From Afipia sp. (GTDB taxonomy: Bacteria > Pseudomonadota > Alphaproteobacteria > Rhizobiales > Xanthobacteraceae), in NCBI GenBank assembly GCA_017308595.1, contig JAFKER010000015.1, forward strand, positions 161,931 to 225,930: a DNA stretch of 64,000 nt, in the 5' to 3' direction. This document shows, in pieces, positions 53,490 to 63,044 of this stretch (positions are counted from its first letter, which is position 1; each line of letters begins with the position of its first letter). The notes under the pieces were generated by a model. The model was given only the letters and a program-made list of their open reading frames with translations. It was not told where the DNA came from and did not search any database. Both the position numbers and the translations under genes were made by a program.

Positions 53490-56183
53490 GTGGCCCAAAA
53501 GAAACTCAAGGTTTACCGAACAAAGCGTGATTTTACCAAGACCGCCGAACCAAGCGGCCGGGCGACCGTAACTCCATCCAAGGCGCGGCGCTTCGTGATC
53601 CAGAAGCACGACGCAACCCGGTTGCACTACGATCTGCGGCTTGAATTCGGCGGCGTGTTCAAGTCGTGGGCCGTCACGCGCGGCCCATCGCTCGATCCGA
53701 AGGACAAACGTCTCGCCGTGGAAGTGGAAGACCATCCGCTGGACTACGGTGATTTCGAAGGCACCATTCCCAAAGGACAATACGGCGGCGGCACCGTAAT
53801 GATCTGGGATCGTGGCTACTGGCTGTCCGACGATCCCGAGCATGGCTTCAAGAAAGGCGATCTCAAATTCGCGCTCGAGGGCGACAAGCTCCATGGCGAG
53901 TGGGTGCTGGTGCGCATGAAGCATGACCGCACCGGCGGTAAGCGCACTAACTGGCTGCTGATCAAGCATCGCGACGAATACGCGCGCGAAGACAACGCGA
54001 AGGATATCCTTGACGAGGACAGGTCGGCGGCGTCGGGACGTACCATGGCGCAGATCGCAGAGGGCAAAGGCCGCGCACCCAAACCATTCATGCTGAAAGC
54101 ATCGACCCGCACCAAGGCGGCTCAGGTGTGGAATTCGAGCAAGGGTCTGGCGGCGGACGCGCGAGCCAAGAAACCCGCCACGGCAAAAAAACAGCCGGCG
54201 AAGAAGGCCCGCGTCGCACGTTTGCAAACCAAAACGGCGACAAAGAGCGCCGCGATCAAGACCGGCAAGCGCGTCAAGCTGCCCGACTTCATCGCACCGC
54301 AACTCTGCACATCTGTCGATCAACCACCATCCGGCAACGGTTGGGTCCACGAGATCAAATTCGACGGCTATCGCATCCAGATGAAGATTGACGACGGAAA
54401 TGTTACGCTGAGAACTCGGAAGGGTCTCGACTGGACCGAAAAGTTCTCTGCGATCGCGAAGAAGGCAGAAAAACTTCCCAACGCCATTATCGACGGCGAA
54501 ATTGTTGCGCTTGATCATGAAGGCCATCCCAGCTTCGCCTCGCTTCAAGCGGCTCTTTCCGACGGCAAGACCGATAATCTGTCCTTCTTTGCGTTCGACC
54601 TTCTTTTTGAAGGCGACGAAGACCTGAGGTCGCTTCCCTTATCCGAACGCAAGGAGCGGCTCAGGGATTTTCTGAACGGCAAGCGAAAGCGCAATCTAGG
54701 AACCATCCATTACGTCGAGCATTTCGAATCCAATGGCAGCGCCATCATGGAATCCGCTCGCGCGCTATCGTTAGAGGGCATCGTGTCGAAGAAACTCGCT
54801 GCGCCCTATCATTCAGGCCGCTCCGACAATTGGACCAAAGCGAAAGTGCGCGCCGGGCACGAGGTCGTGATCGGCGGATGGAAAAGCAATGGCGGCAAAT
54901 TCCGATCGCTCATGGTGGGCGTTCCGAAGGAAGGCCACCTCGCCTATGTCGGTGTCGTCGGAACAGGTTACGGACAGGCCATCGTCAAGCAAATCATGCC
55001 GGAGCTCAAGGCAAACGCAGCGACAAAGAATCCTTTCAGCGGCGAAAACGCACCGAAAAAGACAGCAGACGTTCATTGGCTAGAGCCAGAGCTCGTCGCA
55101 GAAATCGAATTTGCCGGATGGACCGGTGACAATATGGTCCGGCAAGCAGCGTTCAAGGGTCTGCGCAAGGACAAGAAGGCCAGCGAAGTGACGGCAGACA
55201 CGCCTTCGAAAACTGTTGTCGCAAAATTGTCTGCGAGAGCCCCCGGCAAGACACCTGGCGCACGCCTCGCAGCTTCGCGCGAAGACAACACTGTCATGGG
55301 CGTTACAATCTCCCATCCGGACAAGGCGATGTGGCCGGATGGCGGCGATGGCGAGCCCGTCACCAAGCTCGATCTCGCGAACTACATGGAACAGGTCGGC
55401 GACTGGTTGATCACGCATATCAGGGGACGGCCCTGTTCGATTCTGCGCGCACCCGATGGCATTGACGGCGAGACGTTCTTCCAGCGTCACGCCATGGCCG
55501 GCATGTCGAAGCTGCTCGATCTCGCGAAGGTCTCGGGCGACCGCAAACCGTATGTACAGATCAACCGCGTCGATGGCCTGGTCGCCGTCGCGCAGATCGG
55601 CGGCCTCGAACTGCATCCATGGAATTGCGCGCCCGATGAGCCTGACGTGCCGGGGCGGCTGGTGTTCGATCTCGACCCTGCGCCCGAGGTTTCGTTCTCA
55701 TCGGTCGTCGATGCCGCCCGCGAGATGCGTGAACGATTGTCGGAGTTGGGACTGGAGAGTTTTTGCAAGACCACCGGCGGCAAGGGCTTGCATGTGGTTA
55801 CACCACTGAAGGATGCGAAGAAGGACAAAGTCGACTGGAAATCCGCGAAAGCATTCGCGCAAGCCGTCTGCCAACAGATGGCCGCCGACAGCCCGGAGCA
55901 TTACCTGCTTAATATGTCGAAGCAGCAGCGCAAGGGCAAAATCTTCCTCGACTATCTGCGCAACGACCGCACATCCACGGCGGTCGCGCCGCTATCGCCC
56001 CGCGCGCGCAAGGGCGCAACAGTTTCGATGCCGCTAACATGGACGCAGGTGCGCAGCGATCTCGATCCAAAGAAATACACAGTGAGAACGGTGCCCCTGC
56101 TGCTGGCAAAAACCAAGGCATGGACGGATTACGATGCAGCCGCGCGGTCGATCAAGACGGCGATGACAAAGCTTGCAAAATAA
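53490..56183 (+). CDS. ligD: ATP-dependent DNA ligase D (multifunctional NHEJ enzyme)
   Basis: An 897-aa protein from GTG 53490. Domain order is phosphoesterase (about 35-165: [38 protein letters not shown]), then ligase (about 265-560), with the adenylated Lys290 in [11 protein letters not shown] and [18 protein letters not shown]-like motifs. The polymerase/primase domain (about 605-890) has [23 protein letters not shown] with the metal Asp pair, and [15 protein letters not shown]. Order PE-Lig-Pol matches Pseudomonas and rhizobial LigD rather than the mycobacterial order. It works with the divergent Ku to repair double-strand breaks. Confidence 0.96.
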   Translation: MAQKKLKVYRTKRDFTKTAEPSGRATVTPSKARRFVIQKHDATRLHYDLRLEFGGVFKSWAVTRGPSLDPKDKRLAVEVEDHPLDYGDFEGTIPKGQYGGGTVMIWDRGYWLSDDPEHGFKKGDLKFALEGDKLHGEWVLVRMKHDRTGGKRTNWLLIKHRDEYAREDNAKDILDEDRSAASGRTMAQIAEGKGRAPKPFMLKASTRTKAAQVWNSSKGLAADARAKKPATAKKQPAKKARVARLQTKTATKSAAIKTGKRVKLPDFIAPQLCTSVDQPPSGNGWVHEIKFDGYRIQMKIDDGNVTLRTRKGLDWTEKFSAIAKKAEKLPNAIIDGEIVALDHEGHPSFASLQAALSDGKTDNLSFFAFDLLFEGDEDLRSLPLSERKERLRDFLNGKRKRNLGTIHYVEHFESNGSAIMESARALSLEGIVSKKLAAPYHSGRSDNWTKAKVRAGHEVVIGGWKSNGGKFRSLMVGVPKEGHLAYVGVVGTGYGQAIVKQIMPELKANAATKNPFSGENAPKKTADVHWLEPELVAEIEFAGWTGDNMVRQAAFKGLRKDKKASEVTADTPSKTVVAKLSARAPGKTPGARLAASREDNTVMGVTISHPDKAMWPDGGDGEPVTKLDLANYMEQVGDWLITHIRGRPCSILRAPDGIDGETFFQRHAMAGMSKLLDLAKVSGDRKPYVQINRVDGLVAVAQIGGLELHPWNCAPDEPDVPGRLVFDLDPAPEVSFSSVVDAAREMRERLSELGLESFCKTTGGKGLHVVTPLKDAKKDKVDWKSAKAFAQAVCQQMAADSPEHYLLNMSKQQRKGKIFLDYLRNDRTSTAVAPLSPRARKGATVSMPLTWTQVRSDLDPKKYTVRTVPLLLAKTKAWTDYDAAARSIKTAMTKLAK

Positions 56184-56198
56184 CGACGCGGACCGGAC

Positions 56199-57173
56199 TT
56201 AAAGCCACCGCTTCCATTTGAAGAACAGATACGGCCCAACCGCGGCGCACAGCATCGCGAGCAAAGCCAACGGATAGCCCCAGGGTTGCTCCAGTTCCGG
56301 CATCATCTTGAAGTTCATGCCATAGACGGAGGCGATCAGCGTCGGCGGCATCAGCACCACGGCCATGACCGAGAACAATTTGATGATGTTGTTCTGTTCG
56401 AGATTGACGACGCCGAGCATGGCATCGAGCACGAAGGTAATCTTGTTCGACAGATACGAAGCATGATCGGTCAGTGAAGAAACGTCGCGTTGCAACGTCT
56501 TGAACTGCGCCTTCTGCTCCTTGCTCCAGCGCCCGGTGTCGGTTTCGACCGTCACAAAGGAAATCAGCCGCCCGATGGAGACGAGGCTTTCGCGAACCTT
56601 TGACGTGAGGTCCCCCTTTTTGCCGATCGTCAGCAGAATTTGCGAATAGCTGCGGGCATGGCCTTTCTCGGCAGACGGCTCGAAAATCTGCGATGACACG
56701 GCATCTACATCGGCGCCGGCGCGCTCCAGAATATCGGCGCAGCGATCGATCACGCCGTCGAGCAGTTCGAGCAGAACGCCGTCGCCTGTGATCGTGGAGG
56801 GACAGTTTCGCGCGAGTTTCGCTGCGATCAGCGCGAAGGGCTTCGGCTCATCGTAGCGGACTGTGACAAGACGATGATCGGTCAGGATGAAGGTGACCGG
56901 CGTGGTGCGCGGATTGCCGGAGTCAGTCGCGCACATCAGGGTCGCGGTCATGTAACGCGCGTTGTTTTCGATGTAGAGGCGGCTGGATATCTCGATTTCC
57001 TGCATGTCCTCGCGGGTGGGAATTTCAATTCCAACCAGCTTTTCGACCGCCTTGTCCTCGCCGGGCGACGGCGACTTCAGGTCGATCCAGATTGCGTCTG
57101 GCGGCAGCGCGTCGGCATCGACCTTGTCGAACTTCTTCAAGGACGATGACGTTGGAACGAAGACCGACAACAT
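56199..57173 (-). CDS. corA: CorA-type magnesium/divalent cation transporter
   Basis: A 324-aa inner-membrane channel. A large cytoplasmic N-terminal domain (residues 1-260) is followed by two C-terminal helices. The signature VYGMNFK at the end of the first helix carries the GMN selectivity motif; the periplasmic loop MMPELEQPWGYP links to the second helix and a basic end FKWKRWL. It imports Mg2+ and perhaps Co2+/Ni2+. ATG 57173 is used since the further upstream open frame to 57380 has no conserved start. Convergent with ligD. Confidence 0.92.
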   Translation of the reverse strand: MLSVFVPTSSSLKKFDKVDADALPPDAIWIDLKSPSPGEDKAVEKLVGIEIPTREDMQEIEISSRLYIENNARYMTATLMCATDSGNPRTTPVTFILTDHRLVTVRYDEPKPFALIAAKLARNCPSTITGDGVLLELLDGVIDRCADILERAGADVDAVSSQIFEPSAEKGHARSYSQILLTIGKKGDLTSKVRESLVSIGRLISFVTVETDTGRWSKEQKAQFKTLQRDVSSLTDHASYLSNKITFVLDAMLGVVNLEQNNIIKLFSVMAVVLMPPTLIASVYGMNFKMMPELEQPWGYPLALLAMLCAAVGPYLFFKWKRWL

Positions 57174-57682
57174 AGACGACTCCCGGAATCTCTTTCGCGA
57201 GTTACGTGTCGTCCATCCCCGCTCAAAGCGCAATCTCTCCGATTTTTTTCCGGCGTGCCGGGCGAGACATACGGTTGTCACACAAGGTCGCGCCACATGG
57301 CGGGAAGACCGAAGCATCCGCGCCGCCGGAACCGGTCCCGGGACCCATGTCCCAACGACAGCAGGACACTCCCCGGTCACGCCCGATCAAAAGCAGGAGA
57401 GCGATTCGCCGGAGTCAGCCGAAATCGTATTTGCGGGTGATCGTCCGGGACCGGTCGGGAGAGAAAAGACCCGCTATTGCCGGGCATTTAGGCAGGGTCA
57501 GGCTTATTCGCCCCCTCCCCTGAGGCGCAAATGCAACAGGTCGCCTGCTGCATAGCAAAACCGGCACCGAAGCGCTGGAAATACCCCCCGTTTCGGAGCA
57601 AAAAGGGGGTAACGAAATCGGAAGCATCTTCCCGTTAGATTTGATGGGGAGACACCCTCCGCGCCCCCATTGGAACTTCGGA
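57174..57682. other. Intergenic region, no gene found
   Basis: About 510 bases between the divergent CorA and L,D-transpeptidase genes. Short frames on both strands lack support. It should contain both promoters, but I see no clear regulatory motif or RNA structure. Confidence 0.4.
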
Positions 57683-58375
57683 ATGTCCTCGTTCGGCTCG
57701 AACATTATTGTCGTTCTCGCAGGTCTTTCGCTCGCCGGCTGTATGCAGGCGACCTCGACGACCTATGAAAAGTCTCCGGAAGCTAGCCTGAAACCTCGCG
57801 ACAAGGAGCTTCTCGCCAAGGCGCGGTACGACAAGGTTGAGGTCGCTGCCCCGTTCCGGCGCGCGATCGTCAGCTATCACCGCAAGGAAACGCCGGGCTC
57901 GATCGTTGTCGATTCCGACAACCACTATCTCTATTACGTACTCGATGGCGGCAAGGCGATCCGTTACGGCATCACCGTTGGCGAAGAAGCGCTCGCGTTC
58001 TCGGGGATCGCCCGCGTCGGCAATATGCAGGAATGGCCGAAGTGGACACCCACTGCGGACATCCACAAGCGCATTGAAGGCCTGCCGCAGTCCGTGCCCG
58101 GCGGCCCCGACAATCCGCTCGGAGCCCGCGCGCTCTACCTCTATCAAGGCAACAAGGACACCCTGTTCCGCATTCACGGCACCAACCAGCCGGAATATAT
58201 CGGCGCGTCGATTTCCTCGGGCTGCATCCGCATGACCAACGAGGACGTAATCGATCTCTATAGCCGCGCCAAGCAGGGTACGGTTGTTGTCGTGCTCGAT
58301 CCGAAGCAGGGCGACTCGCCGGTCAATTCGAAGATGGCGCTTCAGGGCATGGGCGGCGGCGCAGGCTCGTACTAA
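57683..58375 (+). CDS. L,D-transpeptidase (YkuD family), lipoprotein
   Basis: A 230-aa enzyme from ATG 57683; an open frame 14 codons earlier lacks conserved character. A lipoprotein-type signal (IIVVLAGLSLAGC) precedes the mature part. The YkuD domain (about 85-220) includes GSIVVDSDNHYLYYVLDGGK, ALYLYQGNKDTLFRIHGTN and the catalytic motif SSGCIRM with nucleophilic Cys (HGTNxP...SxGC-R). It makes 3-3 peptidoglycan cross-links or attaches proteins to the wall. A terminator follows at 58400. Confidence 0.92.
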   Translation: MSSFGSNIIVVLAGLSLAGCMQATSTTYEKSPEASLKPRDKELLAKARYDKVEVAAPFRRAIVSYHRKETPGSIVVDSDNHYLYYVLDGGKAIRYGITVGEEALAFSGIARVGNMQEWPKWTPTADIHKRIEGLPQSVPGGPDNPLGARALYLYQGNKDTLFRIHGTNQPEYIGASISSGCIRMTNEDVIDLYSRAKQGTVVVVLDPKQGDSPVNSKMALQGMGGGAGSY

Positions 58376-58399
58376 CCACGCCGATCACTGCCACGTTTA

Positions 58400-58426
58400 A
58401 AGCGCCGGATGATCCGGCGCTTTTTT
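58400..58426 (+). terminator. Intrinsic terminator after L,D-transpeptidase
   Basis: A 9-bp stem AAGCGCCGG / CCGGCGCTT with a 5-base loop and a T tract, 25 bases after the stop and before a convergent gene. Confidence 0.85.
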
Positions 58427-58449
58427 GTTGGCGTCTATTGCGAGCCGTT

Positions 58450-59433
58450 CTAACGCAGCAGCCTGCCGCGCGGTTTGGATGCCGGTGACTTCTCTCCGCT
58501 GTTGCCCGAGGCCGCATCCGGCGGATCGTCCGGCACCTGCTCGGCCGCAGTGTTCTCGGCCGCAGTCGGACGCGGCGGAGCCTCTTCGGGGCGTTCCGCC
58601 GGCATGAGAGGCGCCACCACGGGCAATGGGTCATAGACCCCCCATTGGCAAAGTTTGAAATTGTTGCGCCGCTGGGCGAGATCAAGGTGGATATGGTCCT
58701 CGTGATACCAGTCCGAGCCGGGTCCCAGCACGGTGGTGAACCGCGCACAGACCGATGCCAGCACTTTTTCACGAGTCTCACGCGGGACAGCACGATCGGT
58801 CAGCGACAGCGTGCTGCCATTCGCAAACTTCAAGCCACGCACATCGAGTGCGTTGGCCAGTCCGTGTTCGGAAAGCTTGGCTCCCTTGACACGATTGCGG
58901 CCACGGCATTCGAATGAATCGAAGTTGTCGAGCTCGCTGATCGTGGTGCCTAGCGAAGCTGCCAGCGGTGCGATATCGGCACGAATCCAGTCGGCGATCG
59001 CAGCCGCCATTGTACAACGCAGGATGGCCGCCGGCTTGACCGCGACCCGCTGGGTCGGTGACAGTACGACCGCCTCCAGCCGGACCAGATCCTCACCGCC
59101 GCATCCTCCCGGCCCCTTGATGGGCGGAATCGAGGGCGCGATAGCAATACTTTCTGTCAGCGCCTGCCGGCACGCCGAAAGTTCTGGCGGTTTTGCTGCC
59201 TCAGGCTGTGAAGATACGGCCCGATCAGCTTCTTTGTCCTCCACAGGCGCATTTGCAGCAGCCGGCGCTTCCGCCGGACGAGGCCGCGGCAGCGGCACTT
59301 TTGCGCTTGCCTCGGTCGAAGCCGCGACGATAAGAACCAGCGCCACCGCGATGGCTGCGGACACTGGTAGCCGGGGGGTGGCATGCCAGCCAGAAGGCCA
59401 TTTGCGGCCCGCCTTGTCCGCGCTAAAGTTCAT
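58450..59433 (-). CDS. Extensin-like C-terminal domain protein
   Basis: A 327-aa exported protein. A signal anchor (about 18-40) is followed by a Pro/Ala-rich linker (KVPLPRPRPAEAPAAANAP). The extensin-like C domain spans about 90-285, with LSACRQALTESIAIAPSIPP, CGGEDLVRLEAVVL, LSEHGLANALDVRGLKFANG and YHEDHIHLDLAQRR. His/Asp residues in SEHGLANALD and EDHIHLD suggest a metallopeptidase-like (M15) peptidoglycan-hydrolase fold. The Pro-rich C-terminus is variable. Divergent from the acyl-CoA synthetase gene. Confidence 0.88.
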   Translation of the reverse strand: MNFSADKAGRKWPSGWHATPRLPVSAAIAVALVLIVAASTEASAKVPLPRPRPAEAPAAANAPVEDKEADRAVSSQPEAAKPPELSACRQALTESIAIAPSIPPIKGPGGCGGEDLVRLEAVVLSPTQRVAVKPAAILRCTMAAAIADWIRADIAPLAASLGTTISELDNFDSFECRGRNRVKGAKLSEHGLANALDVRGLKFANGSTLSLTDRAVPRETREKVLASVCARFTTVLGPGSDWYHEDHIHLDLAQRRNNFKLCQWGVYDPLPVVAPLMPAERPEEAPPRPTAAENTAAEQVPDDPPDAASGNSGEKSPASKPRGRLLR

Positions 59434-59494
59434 TCAGGTCCCTTCGGGGAGCGCAATCACCAAACAACAAGACTGCCTTGAGGAGGAGATACGG

Positions 59495-61123
59495 ATGCTT
59501 GGATTGATGCAAAATTGGCCCTTGTTGTGTCATCGGATCATCGATCATGCGGCAGCCATTCACGGCAACCAGGAAGTCGTGACGCGATCGGTCGAGGGGC
59601 CGATCCACCGCACCAACTACGCCAATATCCGCGCCCGCGCGCTGAAGGTCGGGCAGCAGCTCGACCGTCATGGCATCAAGCTCGGTGACCGTGTCGCGAC
59701 CATCGCCTGGAACACCTGGCGTCATCTTGAAGCATGGTACGGCATCATGGGCATCGGCGCCATCTGCCACACCGTCAATCCGCGCCTGTTCCCCGACCAG
59801 ATCGTCTGGATCGTCAATCATGCGCAAGATCGCATCATGATGACGGACCTGACCTTCGTGCCGCTGCTGGAAAAGATCGCGGACAAGATGCCGTCGGTCG
59901 AACGCTACGTCGTATTCACAGACAAAGCGCACATGCCGCAGACCACGCTGAAGAACGCGATCGCTTACGAAGACTGGATCGCGGAAGTCGACGGCAATTT
60001 CGAGTGGAAGGAGTTCGACGAGAACACCGCCGCTGCGATGTGCTACACATCCGGCACGACCGGTGATCCGAAGGGCGTCCTCTACTCCCATCGTTCGAAC
60101 GTGCTCCACGCACTAATGGCCAACAACACCGACGCGCTTGGCACCCGTGCCAGCGATACAATGCTTCCGGTCGTCCCGCTGTTCCACGCGAATAGCTGGG
60201 GCATCGCATTCTCGGCACCGACCATGGGCACCAAACTGGTCATGCCGGGCGCCAAGCTCGACGGTGCGTCGGTCTACGAACTGCTCTCCACTGAAAAGGT
60301 GACCTATACCGCGGGCGTGCCGACCGTGTGGCTGATGCTGCTGCAGCACATGGCCGCCGAGAAGAAGGCCCTGCCCGACCTCAAGGTCGTGATCTGCGGC
60401 GGCTCGGCCATGCCGCGCTCCATGATCAAGTCGTTCGTCGATATGGGCTGCGAAGTACGCCACGCCTGGGGAATGACCGAGATGAGCCCGATCGGCACCG
60501 TCGGCGCGCTCAAGCCACCCTTCGCAAACCTCACCGGCGAAGCCCGGCTCGATATCCTGCAGACCCAAGGTTATCCGCCGTTCGGCGTGCAGATGAAGAT
60601 CACCGACGACAACGGCAAGGAACTGCCATGGGATGGCAAGACCTTCGGCCGCCTCAAGGTCAGCGGTCCAGCCGTCTCGAAGGCCTATTATCGTGTTGAG
60701 ACCAACATTCTCGACGACAAGGGCTTCTTTGATACCGGCGACGTCGCCACCATCGATGCCGACGCCTACATGCGGATCACCGATCGCTCGAAGGACGTGA
60801 TCAAGTCGGGCGGCGAATGGATCTCGTCCATCGACCTCGAAAACCTCGCTGTCGGCCATCCGAAGGTGCTGGAAGCTGCGGTTATCGGCGTCCATCATCC
60901 GAAGTGGGACGAGCGGCCGCTGCTGATCGTGCAACTCAAGCCCGAGCAGAAGGCCAACCGCGACGAAATCCTGCAGTACATGGACGGCAAGATCGCCAAG
61001 TGGTGGATGCCGGATGACGTCCAGTTTGTGGACGCCATTCCGCACACCGCCACCGGCAAGATCCTGAAGACCGCGCTCCGCGACCAGTTCAAGGACTACA
61101 AGTTCCCGACTGCAGCCGCCTGA
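59495..61123 (+). CDS. AMP-binding acyl-CoA synthetase (long/medium-chain fatty acid type)
   Basis: A 542-aa ligase activating a carboxylic acid to its CoA thioester via an acyl-adenylate. The strong AGGAGGAG ribosome site at 59481 fixes ATG 59495 inside a much longer open frame. Motifs are [18 protein letters not shown] (P-loop), [10 protein letters not shown] (A4/A5 type), [20 protein letters not shown] (ATP Asp and hinge), and the C-terminal catalytic Lys in [17 protein letters not shown]. It matches the length of the long-chain fatty-acid-CoA ligases annotated in rhizobia. Substrate range unknown. Confidence 0.93.
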   Translation: MLGLMQNWPLLCHRIIDHAAAIHGNQEVVTRSVEGPIHRTNYANIRARALKVGQQLDRHGIKLGDRVATIAWNTWRHLEAWYGIMGIGAICHTVNPRLFPDQIVWIVNHAQDRIMMTDLTFVPLLEKIADKMPSVERYVVFTDKAHMPQTTLKNAIAYEDWIAEVDGNFEWKEFDENTAAAMCYTSGTTGDPKGVLYSHRSNVLHALMANNTDALGTRASDTMLPVVPLFHANSWGIAFSAPTMGTKLVMPGAKLDGASVYELLSTEKVTYTAGVPTVWLMLLQHMAAEKKALPDLKVVICGGSAMPRSMIKSFVDMGCEVRHAWGMTEMSPIGTVGALKPPFANLTGEARLDILQTQGYPPFGVQMKITDDNGKELPWDGKTFGRLKVSGPAVSKAYYRVETNILDDKGFFDTGDVATIDADAYMRITDRSKDVIKSGGEWISSIDLENLAVGHPKVLEAAVIGVHHPKWDERPLLIVQLKPEQKANRDEILQYMDGKIAKWWMPDDVQFVDAIPHTATGKILKTALRDQFKDYKFPTAAA

Positions 61124-61144
61124 GGCGCTTTGCCTTGATCGACA

Positions 61145-61176
61145 GAATGCCCGGTCTCGTGCCGGGCATTCTTTTT
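61145..61176 (+). terminator. Intrinsic terminator after acyl-CoA synthetase
   Basis: A 10-bp stem GAATGCCCGG / CCGGGCATTC with a 7-base loop followed by TTTTT. Confidence 0.85.
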
Positions 61177-61267
61177 CTCCGGTTCCCAAACGCGCTTCCC
61201 AGCACCCCTTAAAGTGCGCTAGGTCACCCGCGCACCCTTTCAGACCACGCAGACACGGATTCGAGGC

Positions 61268-62116
61268 ATGGCCCGCCGTATTGCCGCCGCTTACCAGATG
61301 GAGCCGATCTCCGCGCTTGCGTCGTGGTCCCGGCGTCTTGCGGTGTTTTCACTGATCTCATCGATCGTTGCGGTTGTGATCGTCCGGTTCGGCGTTCTCG
61401 ATTTCAAACCGGCGTTGACGACCTTCTTCGGTGCGCTGGCACTGGCGGGCCTTTCGATCCTGGTCGGCCTCGCAGCCTTTGCCGCCATCTGGCAAAATGG
61501 CTCGCGCGGCATGAGCCGCATCCTTCTGGCATTCCTGATTGACGCCGCCATTCTCGCCTACCCCGCCTATCTCGCGTTTCAGTATCGCAGCCTGCCGGCT
61601 ATTCACGACATCACCACCGACCCGATCGACCCGCCGCGTTTCGAGGCATTGGCACGGCTTCGCGCCGGGGACGGCGCCAACCCAGCCGTCTATGCAGGCC
61701 TGTACTCTGCCGAACAACAGCGAGCCGCCTATCCCGATGTCGAGCCGATCAGCATCGATGTCCCGGTGCAGAAGGCCTATGAAATGGCTCAGCGTCTGGT
61801 GAACCGGCACAAGTGGCTGGTGATCGACGAGCGCCCGCCATTGCCGCCCCAGCGCATCGGCCGCATTGAAGCCGTGGCCCGCACACCGGTGATGGGATTC
61901 CGCGAAGATATCGCAATCCGGATCGCACCGGATGGCGACAGCAGCCGCGTCGACATGCGGTCATCCTCACGCTATTTCGAGCACGATCTCGGCTCCAACG
62001 CGGCACGCATCACCAAGTTCGCGGAAGAACTCAATGATGCGGTGGACAACGCGCAACCGGTGAAGAAGCTGATTACCCCGGCAAAGCCTCAGGCCAAAGG
62101 CGCGACCAAGCGGTAA
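61268..62116 (+). CDS. DUF1499 domain membrane protein
   Basis: A 282-aa protein. Three hydrophobic segments (about 20-38, 52-72 and 83-102) precede a periplasmic DUF1499 domain. The domain begins at IHDITTDPIDPPRFEALARL and continues through ISIDVPVQKAYEMAQRLVNR, PVMGFREDIAIRI and VDMRSSSRYFEHDLGSNAAR. Function unknown. Its last 28 bases overlap tail-to-tail with the MBL gene on the other strand. Confidence 0.9.
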   Translation: MARRIAAAYQMEPISALASWSRRLAVFSLISSIVAVVIVRFGVLDFKPALTTFFGALALAGLSILVGLAAFAAIWQNGSRGMSRILLAFLIDAAILAYPAYLAFQYRSLPAIHDITTDPIDPPRFEALARLRAGDGANPAVYAGLYSAEQQRAAYPDVEPISIDVPVQKAYEMAQRLVNRHKWLVIDERPPLPPQRIGRIEAVARTPVMGFREDIAIRIAPDGDSSRVDMRSSSRYFEHDLGSNAARITKFAEELNDAVDNAQPVKKLITPAKPQAKGATKR

Positions 62117-63018
62117 CTGCCGCTGATGGTGGGATCGCCGTCGGTAGCAACAATGTTGCGCGCGACAAGATCTTCCAGATGCGCCAGCACAGAGTAACCG
62201 GCAGCTCCCGCCAGCCGCGGGTCGATGCCGATATAGCTTGCCCGCACGATGGTCGGAATGTCGGCTTCACCTTTGGCCAGCCGATGCAGGATCGACGCCT
62301 CACGCGCCTTGCGGTGACGAATGAGAAACTTCACAAAACGTACGGCGTCCGGGATATCGGGGCCATGTCCCGAGAAGTAAAGCTGCTCCTTCCGGCTGGC
62401 GAGCCGTTCGAGAGAAGCCATGTAGTCGACCATCGATCCATCCGGTGGCGCTACGATCGACGTCGACCAGCCCATCACATGATCGCCGACGAAGCTGAGA
62501 TTCCGCTCCGGCCACGCGAAAGCAATATGGTTAGCCGTATGTCCGGGCGTTGCGATAACGTCAAGCAGCCAGCCATTCCCTTCCACCACGTCGCCGTCCT
62601 TCAACGTGACATCGGGCCGGAAATTCCAATCACCGCCGGACTCGGTGGCGCGAGTTTCGCTGGCATAAGCCGGACGCGACGCACGATGCGGCCCTTCCGC
62701 ATAGACCGTCGCGCCGGTGGCCGCCTTCAGGGCTGCAACACCCGGCGAGTGATCCTTGTGAGTATGGGTGACAAGAATATGGGTGACGGTCTCGCCGCGC
62801 ACTGCGTCGAGCAGCGCCTGCGTATGCGCTTCATCGATCGGACCCGGATCGATGATCGCGACATTTCCCTTACCGACGATATAGCTCACCGTGCCCGTGA
62901 ATGTGAACGGGCTTGGATTGTTGCATAACACCCGCCTGACGCCGGGGACCACTTCGTCCACGACGCCGGGCGCGAGTGTAAAATTCCGGTTGAACGGAAT
63001 ATCGTCGTTAACGCTCAA
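62089..63018 (-). CDS. MBL-fold metallo-hydrolase (LACTB2-like)
   Basis: A 309-aa protein from TTG 63018 (SVNDDIPFNRNF); no in-frame ATG fits better. The zinc motif THTHKDHSPG (HxHxDH) is intact, followed by ATPGHTANHIAF, FVGDHVMGWSTS and FSGHGPDIPD. A C-terminal helical winged-helix region has RHRKAREASILHRLAKGEAD. This is the LACTB2/CPSF73-related group, with possible RNase or thioesterase activity. It is different from the RNase J-like protein at 12307. It ends overlapping DUF1499. Confidence 0.9.
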   Translation of the reverse strand: MSVNDDIPFNRNFTLAPGVVDEVVPGVRRVLCNNPSPFTFTGTVSYIVGKGNVAIIDPGPIDEAHTQALLDAVRGETVTHILVTHTHKDHSPGVAALKAATGATVYAEGPHRASRPAYASETRATESGGDWNFRPDVTLKDGDVVEGNGWLLDVIATPGHTANHIAFAWPERNLSFVGDHVMGWSTSIVAPPDGSMVDYMASLERLASRKEQLYFSGHGPDIPDAVRFVKFLIRHRKAREASILHRLAKGEADIPTIVRASYIGIDPRLAGAAGYSVLAHLEDLVARNIVATDGDPTISGSYRLVAPLA

Positions 63019-63044
63019 GCTGACACCCCATGCATTCCAGCGTC

